Source: Lachnospiraceae bacterium
GTDB taxonomy: Bacteria; Bacillota; Clostridia; Lachnospirales; Lachnospiraceae
Direction of reading: 5' to 3'
Assembly (NCBI GenBank): GCA_024689465.1
Contig: JAILDL010000132.1
Coordinates: 1 to 52,000 of the forward strand
DNA: 52,000 nucleotides
Part shown: positions 41,476-52,000 of the stretch, one piece after another
How positions within the stretch are numbered: position 1 is the first letter of the stretch
How the letters are laid out: each line of letters opens with the position of its first letter
Notes under the pieces: generated by a model
Told to the model about the DNA's origin: nothing
The model's database searches: none
Seen by the model: only the letters and a program-made list of their open reading frames with translations
Made by a program: the position numbers and the translations under genes

Positions 41476-42657
41476 TCAGACGTCCTTTACCGGATGCTTT
41501 GAAAAAAGAAGCTTCAGGACAATGGGTGTCAATACGGAGGATACAATGATCAGCAGGATCACGGAGGTAAAGTATACGGAATTTAACAGCCCTACGGACA
41601 GTCCCTTCTGGGATACGATCAGGGCTACTTCGCCTCTTGTCATCATACCCACACCGACCTTCAGAGAATCCGGCCAGGAAAAACCGGTGATCTTCGCCAT
41701 CAAACCGCACCCGATGATCTTGGCTATAAGAGCAACCGCCACAAAGCCAAGGGAGAATAACAGTAATCCGGGCTCCATGTCATCCAGACTGGTCTTAAGA
41801 CCGATGGATGCAAAGAAGATGGGGCCGAACAACATGTAAGAATTGATATCCATCTTACGGGCGATGTATTCCGAATCCTCTACCGAGCAGAGGATGATAC
41901 CGGCTACATATGCACCGGTGATATCGGCGATCCCGAAATACTTTTCCGCAATAAATGCCATGGCTAGGCAAAGGCCCAGTCCTGCGATGGGGATCCGTCT
42001 GGTATGGGGATAACGGGTATCCACTTTCTTAAAGATATGATAGGTAATGTATCCAACCACCAGAGCAAATACAAAGAACAGACCGGTGGAGATCAGTACC
42101 CGGACCGGACTCTGAGAGGCATCTTTAAATCCGATGACCACGGTCAGAACGATGATACCGATGACGTCATCGATGATGGCGGCACTGACAATGGTGGTTC
42201 CCACATGGGAACTGATCTTTCCCAGTTCCTTCAGAGTCTGCACCGTAATGCTGACACTGGTGGCCGTCATGATGGTTCCTACGAATACGGCTTTATAGAA
42301 TTCATCGCTTCCCCAGGGTGCCATTCCGTAATAGAGCATGTAATAGATCGCACCTAAGATCAGTGGGATGAATACGCCTGCACAGGCGATCAGGGTTGCG
42401 ATGGGACCTGTTTTTTTCAGTTCTCTGATATCGGTTTCCAATCCTGCGGAAAACATTAACAGGACCACGCCGATCTCTGCCATCTGGGACAGAAAGTCCG
42501 TTAACTGCACCAGTCCCAGCACGCTGGGCCCGATCAATAGACCGGCCAGGATTTCTCCCACTACCTGTGGTGCTTTGCATTTTCTGGCCACCAGGCCCAT
42601 GAGTTTTGCCGTTATGATAATGATTGCCAGATCTCTGAATACTTCAAAGGTTTCCAT
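41476..42657 (-). CDS. CPA2-family cation:proton antiporter (KefB/NapA type)
   Basis: 393 residues with about 12-13 membrane segments. The ion-binding Asp163-Asp164 pair in AAIIDDVIGII marks the electrogenic NapA/NhaA-like subgroup; the preceding TSVSITVQTL is the unwound-helix motif. The protein ends after the membrane domain, without a TrkA-N/RCK regulatory domain. It exchanges Na+ or K+ for protons across the membrane. GGAG lies 7 nt before ATG 42657. Its promoter is embedded next to the gyrA terminator. Confidence 0.87.
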   Translation of the reverse strand: METFEVFRDLAIIIITAKLMGLVARKCKAPQVVGEILAGLLIGPSVLGLVQLTDFLSQMAEIGVVLLMFSAGLETDIRELKKTGPIATLIACAGVFIPLILGAIYYMLYYGMAPWGSDEFYKAVFVGTIMTATSVSITVQTLKELGKISSHVGTTIVSAAIIDDVIGIIVLTVVIGFKDASQSPVRVLISTGLFFVFALVVGYITYHIFKKVDTRYPHTRRIPIAGLGLCLAMAFIAEKYFGIADITGAYVAGIILCSVEDSEYIARKMDINSYMLFGPIFFASIGLKTSLDDMEPGLLLFSLGFVAVALIAKIIGCGLMAKITGFSWPDSLKVGVGMMTRGEVALIVSQKGLSVGLLNSVYFTSVILLIIVSSVLTPIVLKLLFSKHPVKDV

Positions 42658-42706
42658 GTTTTACTCCTCATCCGGATATAGGATTCTACTATATCGCTAA
42701 GCTATC

Positions 42707-42734
42707 ATTTTAGCACGTTTGGTTTTTTATTCAA
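42707..42734 (-). promoter_or_regulatory. promoter of the antiporter gene
   Basis: TTGAAT (42729-42734), 16 bp, TAAAAT (42707-42712) with TG one base before the -10 (extended). The -35 overlaps the T-run of the gyrA terminator. Confidence 0.6.
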
Positions 42735-42764
42735 GAAAAAGGACCGGGCTTCTACCCGGTCCTT
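42733..42764 (-). terminator. rho-independent terminator of gyrA
   Basis: AAGGACCGGG and CCCGGTCCTT form a perfect 10-bp stem with a 6-nt loop, followed by TTTCTTG on the minus strand. It begins 4 nt after the gyrA stop codon. Confidence 0.9.
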
Positions 42765-42768
42765 CTCA

Positions 42769-45351
42769 TCAGTTATCTTCGTCCTCTTCTTTCGGAAGAT
42801 TTACTTCCTCGTCATCGTCCTCATCCTCATAGTCGATATCGGCTATTTCCGGCCTGTTTGCGATGGCTTCATCAATATCATCGATCTCATGCTCTCCGTC
42901 GCTGACTTTTTCACGAACCTTGGCGATTCCGGCGATCTTTACGCCCTTTTCCAGATTCATGAGTTTTACACCGGAGGTGATCCGGCCGATCACATGGACT
43001 TCATCCATGCGCAACTGGATCACAACGCCTCCTGTTGTGATCAGCATGATCTCATGCTCATCGGTAACGGCTTTTACACCTACCACATCACCGGTCTTCT
43101 CGGTGATCTTATAACACTTAAGACCCTTTCCGCCTCTTCTCTGCAGGTGGAAGTCTTCCAGATTGCTTCGTTTACCCATACCGTTTTCGGAAACGATCAG
43201 CAGGGAATCTCCCTGGGTATTGATCTGCGCACCCACCACTTCATCTTCGGGCTGCAGGGTCATACCGATGACACCGATACTGCTTCGTCCGGTACCTCTT
43301 ACATCGGTTTCCTTAAATCGGATACACATACCGAACTTGGTGACCAGGAAGATCTCGGAATTCTCATCCGTTGCCTTTACCTCGATGAGTTCGTCATCAT
43401 CCCGCAGGCTGATGGCGATCAGGCCGCTCTTACGCACATTGCGGAATTCCGTAACAGAAGTCTTCTTTACGATACCCTTCTTGGTGACCATGAACAGATT
43501 CTTCTGCTCATTGTATTCCATAACAGGGATCATAGCGGAAACCTTTTCGTCCGGTTCCAGCTGCAGAAGGTTTACAATCGCTGTACCTCTTGCCGTACGG
43601 CTGGCTTCCGGGATCTCGTAGGCTTTGATCCTGTATACACGACCCTTGGAGGTAAAGAACATGACATAATCATGGGTCAACATCATCAGCAGATCTTCCA
43701 CATAATCATCATTGATGGTGGAAATACCCTTGATACCCTTTCCTCCACGGTTCTGTGCCTTGAAATTATCCACCGTCATTCGCTTGATATAACCCAGCTT
43801 GGTCATGGCGATCACGGTGTTTTCACGGGGGATCATATCCTCCGCATTGATGTCATATACATCGATGCCGATCTTACTCCGGCGGTCATCTCCGTATTTA
43901 TCGGCGATCTCACTGATCTCCGTTTTTACGACTCCCAGTAACAGTTTTTCGTCTGCCAGAATTGCTCTCCAGTCTGCGATCTTCTTGGTCAGCTCCGCAT
44001 GCTCTGCTTCCAGCTTTTCTCTTTCCAAGCTGGTCAGTGCTCTCAGACGCATGTCCACGATAGCGGTTGCCTGTGCTTCCGTCAGGTCAAACCGTGCGAT
44101 CAGAGCATCTTTCGCTTCCTGCACATTGTTACTGCCGCGAATGATCTTAATGACTTCATCGATGTAATCCAGAGCGATCAATAAGCCCTGTAAGATATGG
44201 TCTCTTTCCAGTGCCTTGTTCAGATCGTACTGGGTTCTTCTGGTAACGACTTCTTCCTGATGCTTTAAGTAATAAGTCAACATCTCCAGGAGGCTCATGA
44301 CCTTGGGCTCATTGTTGACAAGCGCCAGCATGATCACACCAAAGGAATCCTGCAGCTGTGTATGCTTAAACAGCTGATTTAACAGGATATTGGGATTTAC
44401 ATCTCTTCTCAGTTCGATGACGATCCGCATACCCTCCCGGCTGGTCTCATCCCGAAGACCGGTGATACCGTCGATCTTCTTCATCTTGACCAGGTCGGCA
44501 ATCTTGGTGATCAGATTTGCCTTATTAACCATGTAAGGCAGCTCTGTCACTACGATACGGCTCTTGCCGTTTGCTTCTGTCTCAATATCCGTAACGGCAC
44601 GTACTCTTACTTTTCCGCGGCCGGTACGGTAGGCTTCCTCCGCTCCTCTGGTACCTAAGATGATACCGCCTGTTGGGAAGTCCGGTGCCTTTACGATGGG
44701 CAGGATCTCTTCGATGGTGGTGTCCCGATCCTCCTCGATCCGGTTATCGATGATCTTATTGACCGCTGCTACCACTTCCCGCAGATTGTGAGGCGGAATG
44801 TTCGTAGCCATACCGACTGCGATACCGCTGGTTCCGTTGACCAGCAGATTGGGGTAACGGGAAGGCATAACCGTAGGTTCTTTTTCCGTTTCATCAAAGT
44901 TGGGGATAAAGTCTACGGTATCTTTATTGATATCTGCCAAAAGCTCCATGGAGATTTTGGAAAGTCTCGCTTCCGTATATCGCATGGCTGCTGCGCCATC
45001 TCCGTCCACGGAACCAAAGTTGCCGTGTCCGTCTACCAGTGGATAACGGGTAGACCAGGGCTGCGCCATGTTTACCAATGCTCCGTAAATGGAACTGTCA
45101 CCGTGGGGGTGGTATTTACCCATGGTATCGCCAACGATACGGGCACTCTTACGATGGGGCTTGTCCGGACCGTTGTTTAACTCGATCATGGAAAAAAGAA
45201 CTCTTCGCTGTACCGGCTTTAAACCGTCGCGAACATCCGGGAGGGCTCTGGCAGCGATTACGCTCATGGCATAATCGATGTAGTTTTCCTCCATCTTTTT
45301 CTTTAAATCCACCTCTTCAATTCGGTCAAAAATCTGATCATCCATACTCAT
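42769..45351 (-). CDS. gyrA: DNA gyrase subunit A
   Basis: 860 residues. The DNA-cleaving Tyr125 is in AMRYTEARL; the breakage-reunion domain occupies about the first 500 residues and a six-bladed beta-pinwheel that wraps DNA follows, with the GyrA-box [10 protein letters not shown] near 550 (the mark of gyrase rather than topoisomerase IV). The C-terminus ends in an acidic tail of about 40 residues. In the quinolone-determining region, Ser86 corresponds to E. coli Ser83 and Gly90 to E. coli Asp87. ATG 45351 has AAGGA 9 nt upstream, 34 nt after gyrB. Confidence 0.97.
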   Translation of the reverse strand: MSMDDQIFDRIEEVDLKKKMEENYIDYAMSVIAARALPDVRDGLKPVQRRVLFSMIELNNGPDKPHRKSARIVGDTMGKYHPHGDSSIYGALVNMAQPWSTRYPLVDGHGNFGSVDGDGAAAMRYTEARLSKISMELLADINKDTVDFIPNFDETEKEPTVMPSRYPNLLVNGTSGIAVGMATNIPPHNLREVVAAVNKIIDNRIEEDRDTTIEEILPIVKAPDFPTGGIILGTRGAEEAYRTGRGKVRVRAVTDIETEANGKSRIVVTELPYMVNKANLITKIADLVKMKKIDGITGLRDETSREGMRIVIELRRDVNPNILLNQLFKHTQLQDSFGVIMLALVNNEPKVMSLLEMLTYYLKHQEEVVTRRTQYDLNKALERDHILQGLLIALDYIDEVIKIIRGSNNVQEAKDALIARFDLTEAQATAIVDMRLRALTSLEREKLEAEHAELTKKIADWRAILADEKLLLGVVKTEISEIADKYGDDRRSKIGIDVYDINAEDMIPRENTVIAMTKLGYIKRMTVDNFKAQNRGGKGIKGISTINDDYVEDLLMMLTHDYVMFFTSKGRVYRIKAYEIPEASRTARGTAIVNLLQLEPDEKVSAMIPVMEYNEQKNLFMVTKKGIVKKTSVTEFRNVRKSGLIAISLRDDDELIEVKATDENSEIFLVTKFGMCIRFKETDVRGTGRSSIGVIGMTLQPEDEVVGAQINTQGDSLLIVSENGMGKRSNLEDFHLQRRGGKGLKCYKITEKTGDVVGVKAVTDEHEIMLITTGGVVIQLRMDEVHVIGRITSGVKLMNLEKGVKIAGIAKVREKVSDGEHEIDDIDEAIANRPEIADIDYEDEDDDEEVNLPKEEDEDN

Positions 45352-45385
45352 TTATTCGATTCCTTGTCTGAAAGCTTGCTTTTTA

Positions 45386-47326
<1,941 letters not shown>

Positions 47327-47338
47327 CTACTTGGTTAC

Positions 47339-48427
47339 TTATTCTTCTGCTCCTGCGATGGTTCCCTGAACCACGCGGATCACTTTGTTGATGGAAAACT
47401 GTTTATTTACAAAATCATCCAGTCCCGTACAGGTAATAATGGTCTGGATATTTCCGATACTTTCCAGTAATGCATTCTGCCGGTTGGAATCAAGCTCCGA
47501 TAAGACATCATCCAACAGCAGCACCGGCGTATCCTTTGTGATCTTCTTTACCAGTTCGATCTCCGATAATTTCAGAGATAAAGCTGCGGTTCTCTGCTGT
47601 CCCTGGGATCCGAACTTACGGATATCAATGTCGTTTACCACAAAGGAAATATCGTCTCTGTGAGGACCGGCCGTTGTTTGCTTTAAATATATATCCCTTT
47701 CCAGATTACTGCGCATCTTTGCTTCAAACTGATCCGCAGTTACATTGGGTTCATAGGTGATCAGGATTTCTTCCTTCTCGCCGGAGAGTCTTTTATGAAT
47801 CTCATAAATGATCTCGTTAAGCTGCTGTACAAAGGTCTTTCTTCGCTCGATCACTTTACTGCCGTAGGAAACGATCTGCGCATCCCAGATGGAAAGGGTT
47901 TCCTTAAGATCCGGATGCTCATAGATATCCTTGAGCAATTTATTGCGCTGTTCCACAATCTTGTTGTAATGATTGAGATTGTAAAGATAAAAGGAATCCA
48001 GCTGACATAATTCCATGTCAATGAACCTTCTGCGTTCAGAAGGGCCGTTTTTGATGATATTCAGATCTTCTGGAGAAAAGAAAACAACATTCAAAAGACC
48101 CAGCAATTCCGATGCCTTCTTGATCTTATGGGCATCGATGGCAATTCCCTTTGCTCTGCCTTTTTTCAGATGCATATCGATCCGACGGGATAATTCTTCT
48201 TTTTCAAGTTCCAGCCGGATGTGTGCTTCTTCCTGACCAAAGCGGATCACATCCTGATCCTTGCTGCCTTTGTGAGATTTCGTAGTGGAAGCTAAATAGA
48301 TTGCTTCCAGAATATTGGTTTTGCCTTGTGCATTATCTCCGTAAAGTATATTGGTTCCCTTATCAAATTCCAGCCGAACATTCTCGTAATTACGAAAATT
48401 GCTTAGCTCCAGAGATAAAATTTCCAT
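47339..48427 (-). CDS. recF: RecF recombination mediator
   Basis: 362 residues. SMC-like ATPase with Walker A GDNAQGKTNIL at 30-40, signature FGSQGQQRTAALSLKL near 295 and Walker B PVLLLDDVLSELD near 320. It loads RecA on gapped DNA at single-strand/double-strand junctions with RecO and RecR. The ribosome site is weak (GGTG), so translation may depend on that of the S4-domain gene 21 nt upstream. Confidence 0.96.
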   Translation of the reverse strand: MEILSLELSNFRNYENVRLEFDKGTNILYGDNAQGKTNILEAIYLASTTKSHKGSKDQDVIRFGQEEAHIRLELEKEELSRRIDMHLKKGRAKGIAIDAHKIKKASELLGLLNVVFFSPEDLNIIKNGPSERRRFIDMELCQLDSFYLYNLNHYNKIVEQRNKLLKDIYEHPDLKETLSIWDAQIVSYGSKVIERRKTFVQQLNEIIYEIHKRLSGEKEEILITYEPNVTADQFEAKMRSNLERDIYLKQTTAGPHRDDISFVVNDIDIRKFGSQGQQRTAALSLKLSEIELVKKITKDTPVLLLDDVLSELDSNRQNALLESIGNIQTIITCTGLDDFVNKQFSINKVIRVVQGTIAGAEE

Positions 48428-48448
48428 TCTAACACCATGTAAGGTCCA

Positions 48449-48661
48449 TTATCTGGACTTTATTTGAAACTGGAAGCTGCCGTAAGTGACTACATCGCCA
48501 TCTACCAGTTTTCTTCCTCGCCGAAGGTCCGTTTCTCCGTTCACCTTCACTTTTCCGTTCTGGATCTCAATCTTTGCATCCAGACCTGAGTCAACAGCCC
48601 CTGCGAGTTTCAGAGCCTGTCCCAGCTTTATAAACTCATCTTTAATGGTTACTTCTTCCAT
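48449..48661 (-). CDS. yaaA: S4-domain RNA-binding protein YaaA
   Basis: 70 residues, a lone S4 domain with the LDAKIEIQNGKVKVNGE and KLVDGDVV segments. It lies between dnaN and recF as in B. subtilis (yaaA/rlbA), where it contributes to large ribosomal subunit assembly. AAGGA lies 6 nt before ATG 48661; the stop of dnaN is 9 nt upstream. Confidence 0.93.
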   Translation of the reverse strand: MEEVTIKDEFIKLGQALKLAGAVDSGLDAKIEIQNGKVKVNGETDLRRGRKLVDGDVVTYGSFQFQIKSR

Positions 48662-48670
48662 AACGAATCC

Positions 48671-49780
48671 TTACTGAACCGTAGTAAAGTTAACCGGCAA
48701 TACCATGTAGATATAATTGCTTTCCTGATCACGGATAAAGCAGGGAGCCTTGGGATTTACCAGATAGATGCTGATGGTCTCTTCATCGATCACGCGGAGA
48801 GCATCCAGCAGGAATTTGGCATTAAATCCGATCATTACATCCTTGCCTTCTTTGGTGATATCAATGGTCTCATCCATACTACCGATAGCGGAATTGATCC
48901 GCAGTTCCATATAATCGTTGGTAAAATGGATGATCACCGGTTTCTTATCCCCTTCTTTGGTAAGAAGGGTGGCACGTTCGATACAATTATAAAAATCCTT
49001 CTTGGAAACATCGATCTTTGTCTCATAATCTTCTGTGATCATCTGATCGATGTTGAAATATTCCCCTTCCAGTAATCTGGAAACAACGGTGGTCTGATCA
49101 AACTCAAAGAGAACATGCTTATCCGTAAAGAAAATGGATACGTCCTTATCGGTATCACCGGGCAGGATCTTGGCAATCTCGCTTAAGGTCTTTCCGGGAA
49201 TAACATACTTCTGCTCATCAAAATGATCCTTTAAATGCAATTTACGGATGGAAACACGATGACCGTCCAGAGCAACGATGCGAAGAACATCATCCTTTAA
49301 GTGGAACAGCTCACCCATCATGATCTTGTTGTTGTCATTATCCGCTACAGAGAAAAGGGTCTGTCCGATTACCTGCTTTAAACTGAACTGAGAAAGCATC
49401 AGAGAAAGGCTTTTCTCAATGGTAGGCAGATAGGAAAAATCTTCTCCGCTCTTTCCGATGATGTTAAAAATAGCCTTTTCACAGGTAATGGTAGTCCGAT
49501 TGGACTCGTCTGTCTCAATGGTAATGTCATTATCCGGAAGATGACGGATGATCTCCTGAAAGATCTTTGCATCCAGGGCAATGATACCTTTCTCAATAAT
49601 CTCACCGCTGACAACGGTTTCAATACCAAGTTCCATATCATTGGCAGTTAATCGGATATCACCTTTGGAAGCATCAATGAGAATGCATTCCAGAATAGAC
49701 ATGGTTGTTTTATTCGGTACAGCTTTGGAAACGATCTGTACACCGTTCAGAAGATTCGCCTTAGAACAGATTAATTTCAT
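48671..49780 (-). CDS. dnaN: DNA polymerase III beta subunit (sliding clamp)
   Basis: 369 residues, three repeated clamp domains; the N-terminus MKLICSKANLLNGVQIVSKAV and the C-terminal MVLPVNF are typical. It forms the ring that tethers polymerase and MutS, among others. ATG 49780 is chosen: AGGAGGAG lies 10 nt upstream and the family start matches; the frame runs on to 49837 without support. Unusually, a perfect DnaA box (TTATCCACA) occupies the space between ribosome site and start codon. The promoter is likely the TATAAT at 49910-49915 on the minus strand. Confidence 0.97.
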   Translation of the reverse strand: MKLICSKANLLNGVQIVSKAVPNKTTMSILECILIDASKGDIRLTANDMELGIETVVSGEIIEKGIIALDAKIFQEIIRHLPDNDITIETDESNRTTITCEKAIFNIIGKSGEDFSYLPTIEKSLSLMLSQFSLKQVIGQTLFSVADNDNNKIMMGELFHLKDDVLRIVALDGHRVSIRKLHLKDHFDEQKYVIPGKTLSEIAKILPGDTDKDVSIFFTDKHVLFEFDQTTVVSRLLEGEYFNIDQMITEDYETKIDVSKKDFYNCIERATLLTKEGDKKPVIIHFTNDYMELRINSAIGSMDETIDITKEGKDVMIGFNAKFLLDALRVIDEETISIYLVNPKAPCFIRDQESNYIYMVLPVNFTTVQ

Positions 49781-50014
49781 TTGTGGATAACTCCTCCTGA
49801 TTTCCTCTTCGAACAATGACTTTCGCGTTTTGCGCAAAAGATATAAATAAAATAAATGATTTAATAATCTTTCTTATTAGGGGTTGTCGATATGTGGATA
49901 ACCTTATTTATTATACTATTTTTCGGACTAAATTCATAGACATATGGGTGTGGATAATGGAGAAAAAGCTGTTCATAACTGAAAGGTTTTAAACATTGTA
50001 TCCAATTAAAAAAA
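49781..50014. other. dnaA-dnaN intergenic region with DnaA boxes and AT-rich tract
   Basis: 234 bp. Perfect DnaA boxes (TGTGGATAA on the plus strand) at 49782-49790, 49893-49901 and 49949-49957, with a one-mismatch TGTTCATAA at 49970-49978. All four point the same way. A stretch at about 49845-49890 is nearly all A/T and could be the unwinding element, as in the B. subtilis dnaA-dnaN gap. A minus-strand -10 (TATAAT, 49910-49915) is probably the dnaN promoter; the box at 49893 would cover its start site. Confidence 0.7.
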
Positions 50015-51388
50015 TTAAACCGGACTCAAAATGTTTTTTATGATCTGGATTTTCTTCTTTAATTCCTCATTATCCACCATTTCCTTTTCAATCTTATCCA
50101 CACCGTACATGACGGTGGTGTGATCTTTTTTACCGGTCATCTTAGCAATGTTGGCTAAGGAAGCGTCAGTCATATTTCTGCACAGATACATGACAACCTG
50201 ACGAGCTTCTACACATTCTGCCGTACGTTTTTTGGATGCGATATCCTCCGGAGAGATGCTGAAATGTTCCGCAACGGTGTTAACGATCAGCTCCGGTGTG
50301 ATCTGCTGGGAATTCTGAGGATTGATAATGTTTTTCAGGGCATCCTGTGCCAGGGAAAGGGTCAGATCTTCCTTATTTAATCGAGCCATGGCAATGACCT
50401 GATTAAAGGCACCTTCCAGTTCCCGGATGTTGGATTTGATGTTGGTGGCAATGTACTGAATGATCTCGTTATCTATGGGCTTATCATAGTTCTCCGTATA
50501 TTTACGGAGAATGGCCATACGGGTTTCGTAATCAGGCGCCTGGATATCAGCGATCAGACCCATTTCGAAACGGGAACGGAAACGCTCTTCCAGAGTTTCC
50601 ATTTCCTTAGGCGGTTTATCGGAAGATAAGATGATCTGTTTTCCAGCGCCGTAAAGGGCATTAAAGGTGTGGAAAAACTCTTCCTGTGTACTTTCTTTTC
50701 CTATTATAAATTGCACGTCATCGACCATCAGTACATCCACGGTACGATACTTGTCCCGAAAATCACTCATGGCGGATTGATTACCGCTACGGATGGATTC
50801 AATTACTTCATTGGTAAAGTCTTCACTGGTAACATATAAAACCTTCTTATTGGGATCCTGTTCCAGGATAAAATGACCCACGGAATGCATCAGATGGGTT
50901 TTACCAAGACCGGGACCTCCGTAGAGATAAAGAGGGTTGTATGCTCCTCCGGGTGTTTCCGCAACAGCCAGAGCGGCAGAATGTGCAAATTTGTTGTTAC
51001 TTCCTACTACAAAAGAATCAAATTTATATTTGGGATTCAGATTTGCATTTAAGGCCGCAATGTTATAAACCGGTTTTTTTGATTCCGGTTCGCTGCTTGC
51101 TTCGGTTTTCAGATCACCTTCCAGGACGAAGTTGATCTCCACAGTCTGATTAAGCTTTTCGGAAATGATCACCTGAAAGAAGTTTTTGAACTTATTGGAA
51201 ATATACTGAAGCTGGAAGGCCTCATTTCCGGGGACCAGAATGTCCACTGTATTATTACCGAAACGGTAAAACTGAAGAGGATCCACCCAGGTTTTATAGG
51301 AAATATCAGAGATTTCACTTTCTTTTCGAAAGGTTGTTTTGATCTCTTCCCATTGTTCTTTGATCTGATTGGATAAATCTTGTGACAT
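50015..51388 (-). CDS. dnaA: chromosomal replication initiator DnaA
   Basis: 457 residues. Domain I (1-85), a short linker, the AAA+ domain with Walker A GGPGLGKTH at 157-165, Walker B VLMVDDVQF near 220 and the arginine finger in EERFRSRF near 290, then domain IV with the DnaA signature KKDHTTVMYGVDKI near 430 that reads the boxes. It melts the origin and loads helicase. The ATG at 51388 has GAGG 7 nt upstream; the four codons before it begin with a TTG that overlaps this site and are not used. TTGAAA-17-TAAGAT (51433-51461, minus) is the likely promoter. Confidence 0.97.
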   Translation of the reverse strand: MSQDLSNQIKEQWEEIKTTFRKESEISDISYKTWVDPLQFYRFGNNTVDILVPGNEAFQLQYISNKFKNFFQVIISEKLNQTVEINFVLEGDLKTEASSEPESKKPVYNIAALNANLNPKYKFDSFVVGSNNKFAHSAALAVAETPGGAYNPLYLYGGPGLGKTHLMHSVGHFILEQDPNKKVLYVTSEDFTNEVIESIRSGNQSAMSDFRDKYRTVDVLMVDDVQFIIGKESTQEEFFHTFNALYGAGKQIILSSDKPPKEMETLEERFRSRFEMGLIADIQAPDYETRMAILRKYTENYDKPIDNEIIQYIATNIKSNIRELEGAFNQVIAMARLNKEDLTLSLAQDALKNIINPQNSQQITPELIVNTVAEHFSISPEDIASKKRTAECVEARQVVMYLCRNMTDASLANIAKMTGKKDHTTVMYGVDKIEKEMVDNEELKKKIQIIKNILSPV

Positions 51389-51432
51389 GAATAACCTCAA
51401 ACTTTACTGATTTCTAAGCATAGACACATTTA

Positions 51433-51461
51433 ATCTTATAATACTTGATTTATTATTTCAA
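51433..51461 (-). promoter_or_regulatory. dnaA promoter
   Basis: On the minus strand TTGAAA (51456-51461), 17 bp, TAAGAT (51433-51438), about 45 bp before the start codon. The nearest DnaA box (51481-51489) is some 20 bp upstream of the -35, placed for autoregulation. Confidence 0.55.
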
Positions 51462-51806
51462 AGGTTAAATTCCCCCTGAGTTATCCACAGCCCTTTGCGG
51501 ATTATATTTTTATCGTCTTCATAAAATCTTTCTTTTTGTGGATAAAAAGAACCTGCTTTTTTATTTATCCACACGAAAATACCATCATTCTCGTTGATAA
51601 GAGACTCTTTATCCACAAGTTATCCACATTTTGTGGATAAACAAATTTTATAAATTTTTAATTTGTGGATAGTGTGGATAATGTGGATTGCCTATATTTG
51701 GTGCTTTCTCTTTTTGTTTAACAACTAAATCTTGTGGTCTGAAAATCTAACGATTTTTCTCTCTAAAATACGGCATTTTTTTCTGTAAAAAATATATCTT
51801 ATTTGC

Positions 51807-51836
51807 TTGACGAAAAAGAATTCTTTCCTATATAAT
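51807..51836 (+). promoter_or_regulatory. rpmH promoter
   Basis: TTGACG (51807-51812), 18 bp, TATAAT (51831-51836), about 50 bp before the rpmH start. Near consensus, as expected for a ribosomal protein gene. Confidence 0.75.
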
Positions 51837-51887
51837 CGTAATGATATTTTTCGCAGTCATGACGATCAGAAGGAGGTGTATCTGACA

Positions 51888-52000
51888 ATGAAAATGACCT
51901 ATCAGCCTAAGACCAGACAGAGAAGTAAGGTTCATGGCTTTCGTGCTAGAATGAGTTCTGCAGGCGGCAGAAAGGTATTAGCTGCAAGAAGAGCTAAGGG
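51888..52000 (+). CDS. rpmH: 50S ribosomal protein L34, 5' part
   Basis: The first 37 codons of L34 are present ([20 protein letters not shown], then [18 protein letters not shown]), nearly the whole protein of about 44 residues; the stop lies beyond the window. It is a basic component of the large ribosomal subunit. AAGGAGGTG at 51870-51878 is an almost ideal ribosome site. In Firmicutes rnpA normally follows. It is transcribed away from oriC, with the right-hand fork. Confidence 0.96.
   Translation, partial: MKMTYQPKTRQRSKVHGFRARMSSAGGRKVLAARRAK

Larger units (their letters stand above)
51389..51887. other. oriC region between dnaA and rpmH
   Basis: About 500 bp with no gene. DnaA boxes on the plus strand as TTATCCACA: 51481, 51565, 51609, 51620; as TGTGGATAA: 51537, 51632, 51673. 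Near boxes TGTGGATAG (51664) and TGTGGATTG (51682) flank the one at 51673, so three 9-mers abut without a gap. AT-rich stretches at 51641-51663 and about 51765-51800 are candidate unwinding sites. Otherwise the region holds the dnaA and rpmH promoters. Confidence 0.88.

Noticed and set aside
42889..43941. 350-codon plus-strand open frame opposite gyrA
   Set aside because: Lies wholly within a gene of certain identity on the other strand; no start signal or homology.
49781..49837. N-terminal extension of DnaN by 19 residues
   Set aside because: It would read through the ribosome site and the DnaA box, and the extra residues do not belong to the clamp fold.

Overview
The window is the left flank of a chromosomal replication origin from a Firmicute of class Clostridia, most probably Lachnospiraceae. 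The order dnaA, dnaN, S4-domain yaaA, recF, gyrB, gyrA on the minus strand, with rpmH starting on the plus strand across a DnaA-box cluster, is the classic Gram-positive oriC neighbourhood. The family-level guess rests on gene style (DUF4317-like protein, GyrA sequence type, fused ferredoxin/GltD oxidoreductase) and is inference. Most genes lie on the minus strand and so run with the fork leaving oriC; only four plus-strand genes (GH43 glycosidase, RelQ-type synthetase, HMGL-like aldolase, D-Ala-D-Ala carboxypeptidase) run against it.

Layout, left to right: the 5' end of a Cys/Met-metabolism PLP enzyme; a GH43-type glycosidase followed by a small alarmone synthetase; an SNF2 helicase; an HMGL-like aldolase; a large FAD/Fe-S oxidoreductase; a cluster of ThrH phosphatase, citrate synthase, an odd PurF-like protein and an ArsB/NhaD-type permease; a DUF4317-like protein with a histidine phosphatase; a SleB-type cell-wall hydrolase with an elaborate leader; and a GlsB-type membrane protein.

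From about 17.2 to 28.6 kb lies an eleven-gene minus-strand array that reads as a muropeptide uptake and recycling operon: beta-lactamase-fold serine hydrolase, L-Ala-D/L-Glu epimerase, oligopeptide-binding lipoprotein, OppB, OppC, OppD, OppF, NlpC/P60 endopeptidase, M19 dipeptidase, a second beta-lactamase-fold hydrolase and an M50 protease. It resembles B. subtilis dpp/ykf in logic. The processing enzymes lack visible signal peptides, so they should act on imported peptides in the cytosol. A strong terminator after the binding-protein gene should bias expression toward the upstream genes.

From 28.7 to 36.4 kb is the most unusual block: a six-gene MacAB-like ABC exporter operon with three consecutive paralogous HlyD-type adaptors (joined by 4-nt ATGA overlaps), one FtsX-type permease, a membrane-anchored Gly-rich protein and one ATPase. 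The same loop of the three adaptors carries no insert, an Asp/Glu tract, or a Ser/Gly/Met tract, and the permease and small protein carry matching Gly-rich tracts. I know of no described system with this composition.

The rest is trmB divergent from a PBP5-type carboxypeptidase, a DEDDh exonuclease, an M3 oligopeptidase, a CPA2 antiporter, then the replication genes. The oriC region holds nine full or near DnaA boxes, three of them abutting head to tail; a further box lies between the Shine-Dalgarno and start codon of dnaN. No tRNA, rRNA, insertion sequence, prophage or CRISPR array was recognised.
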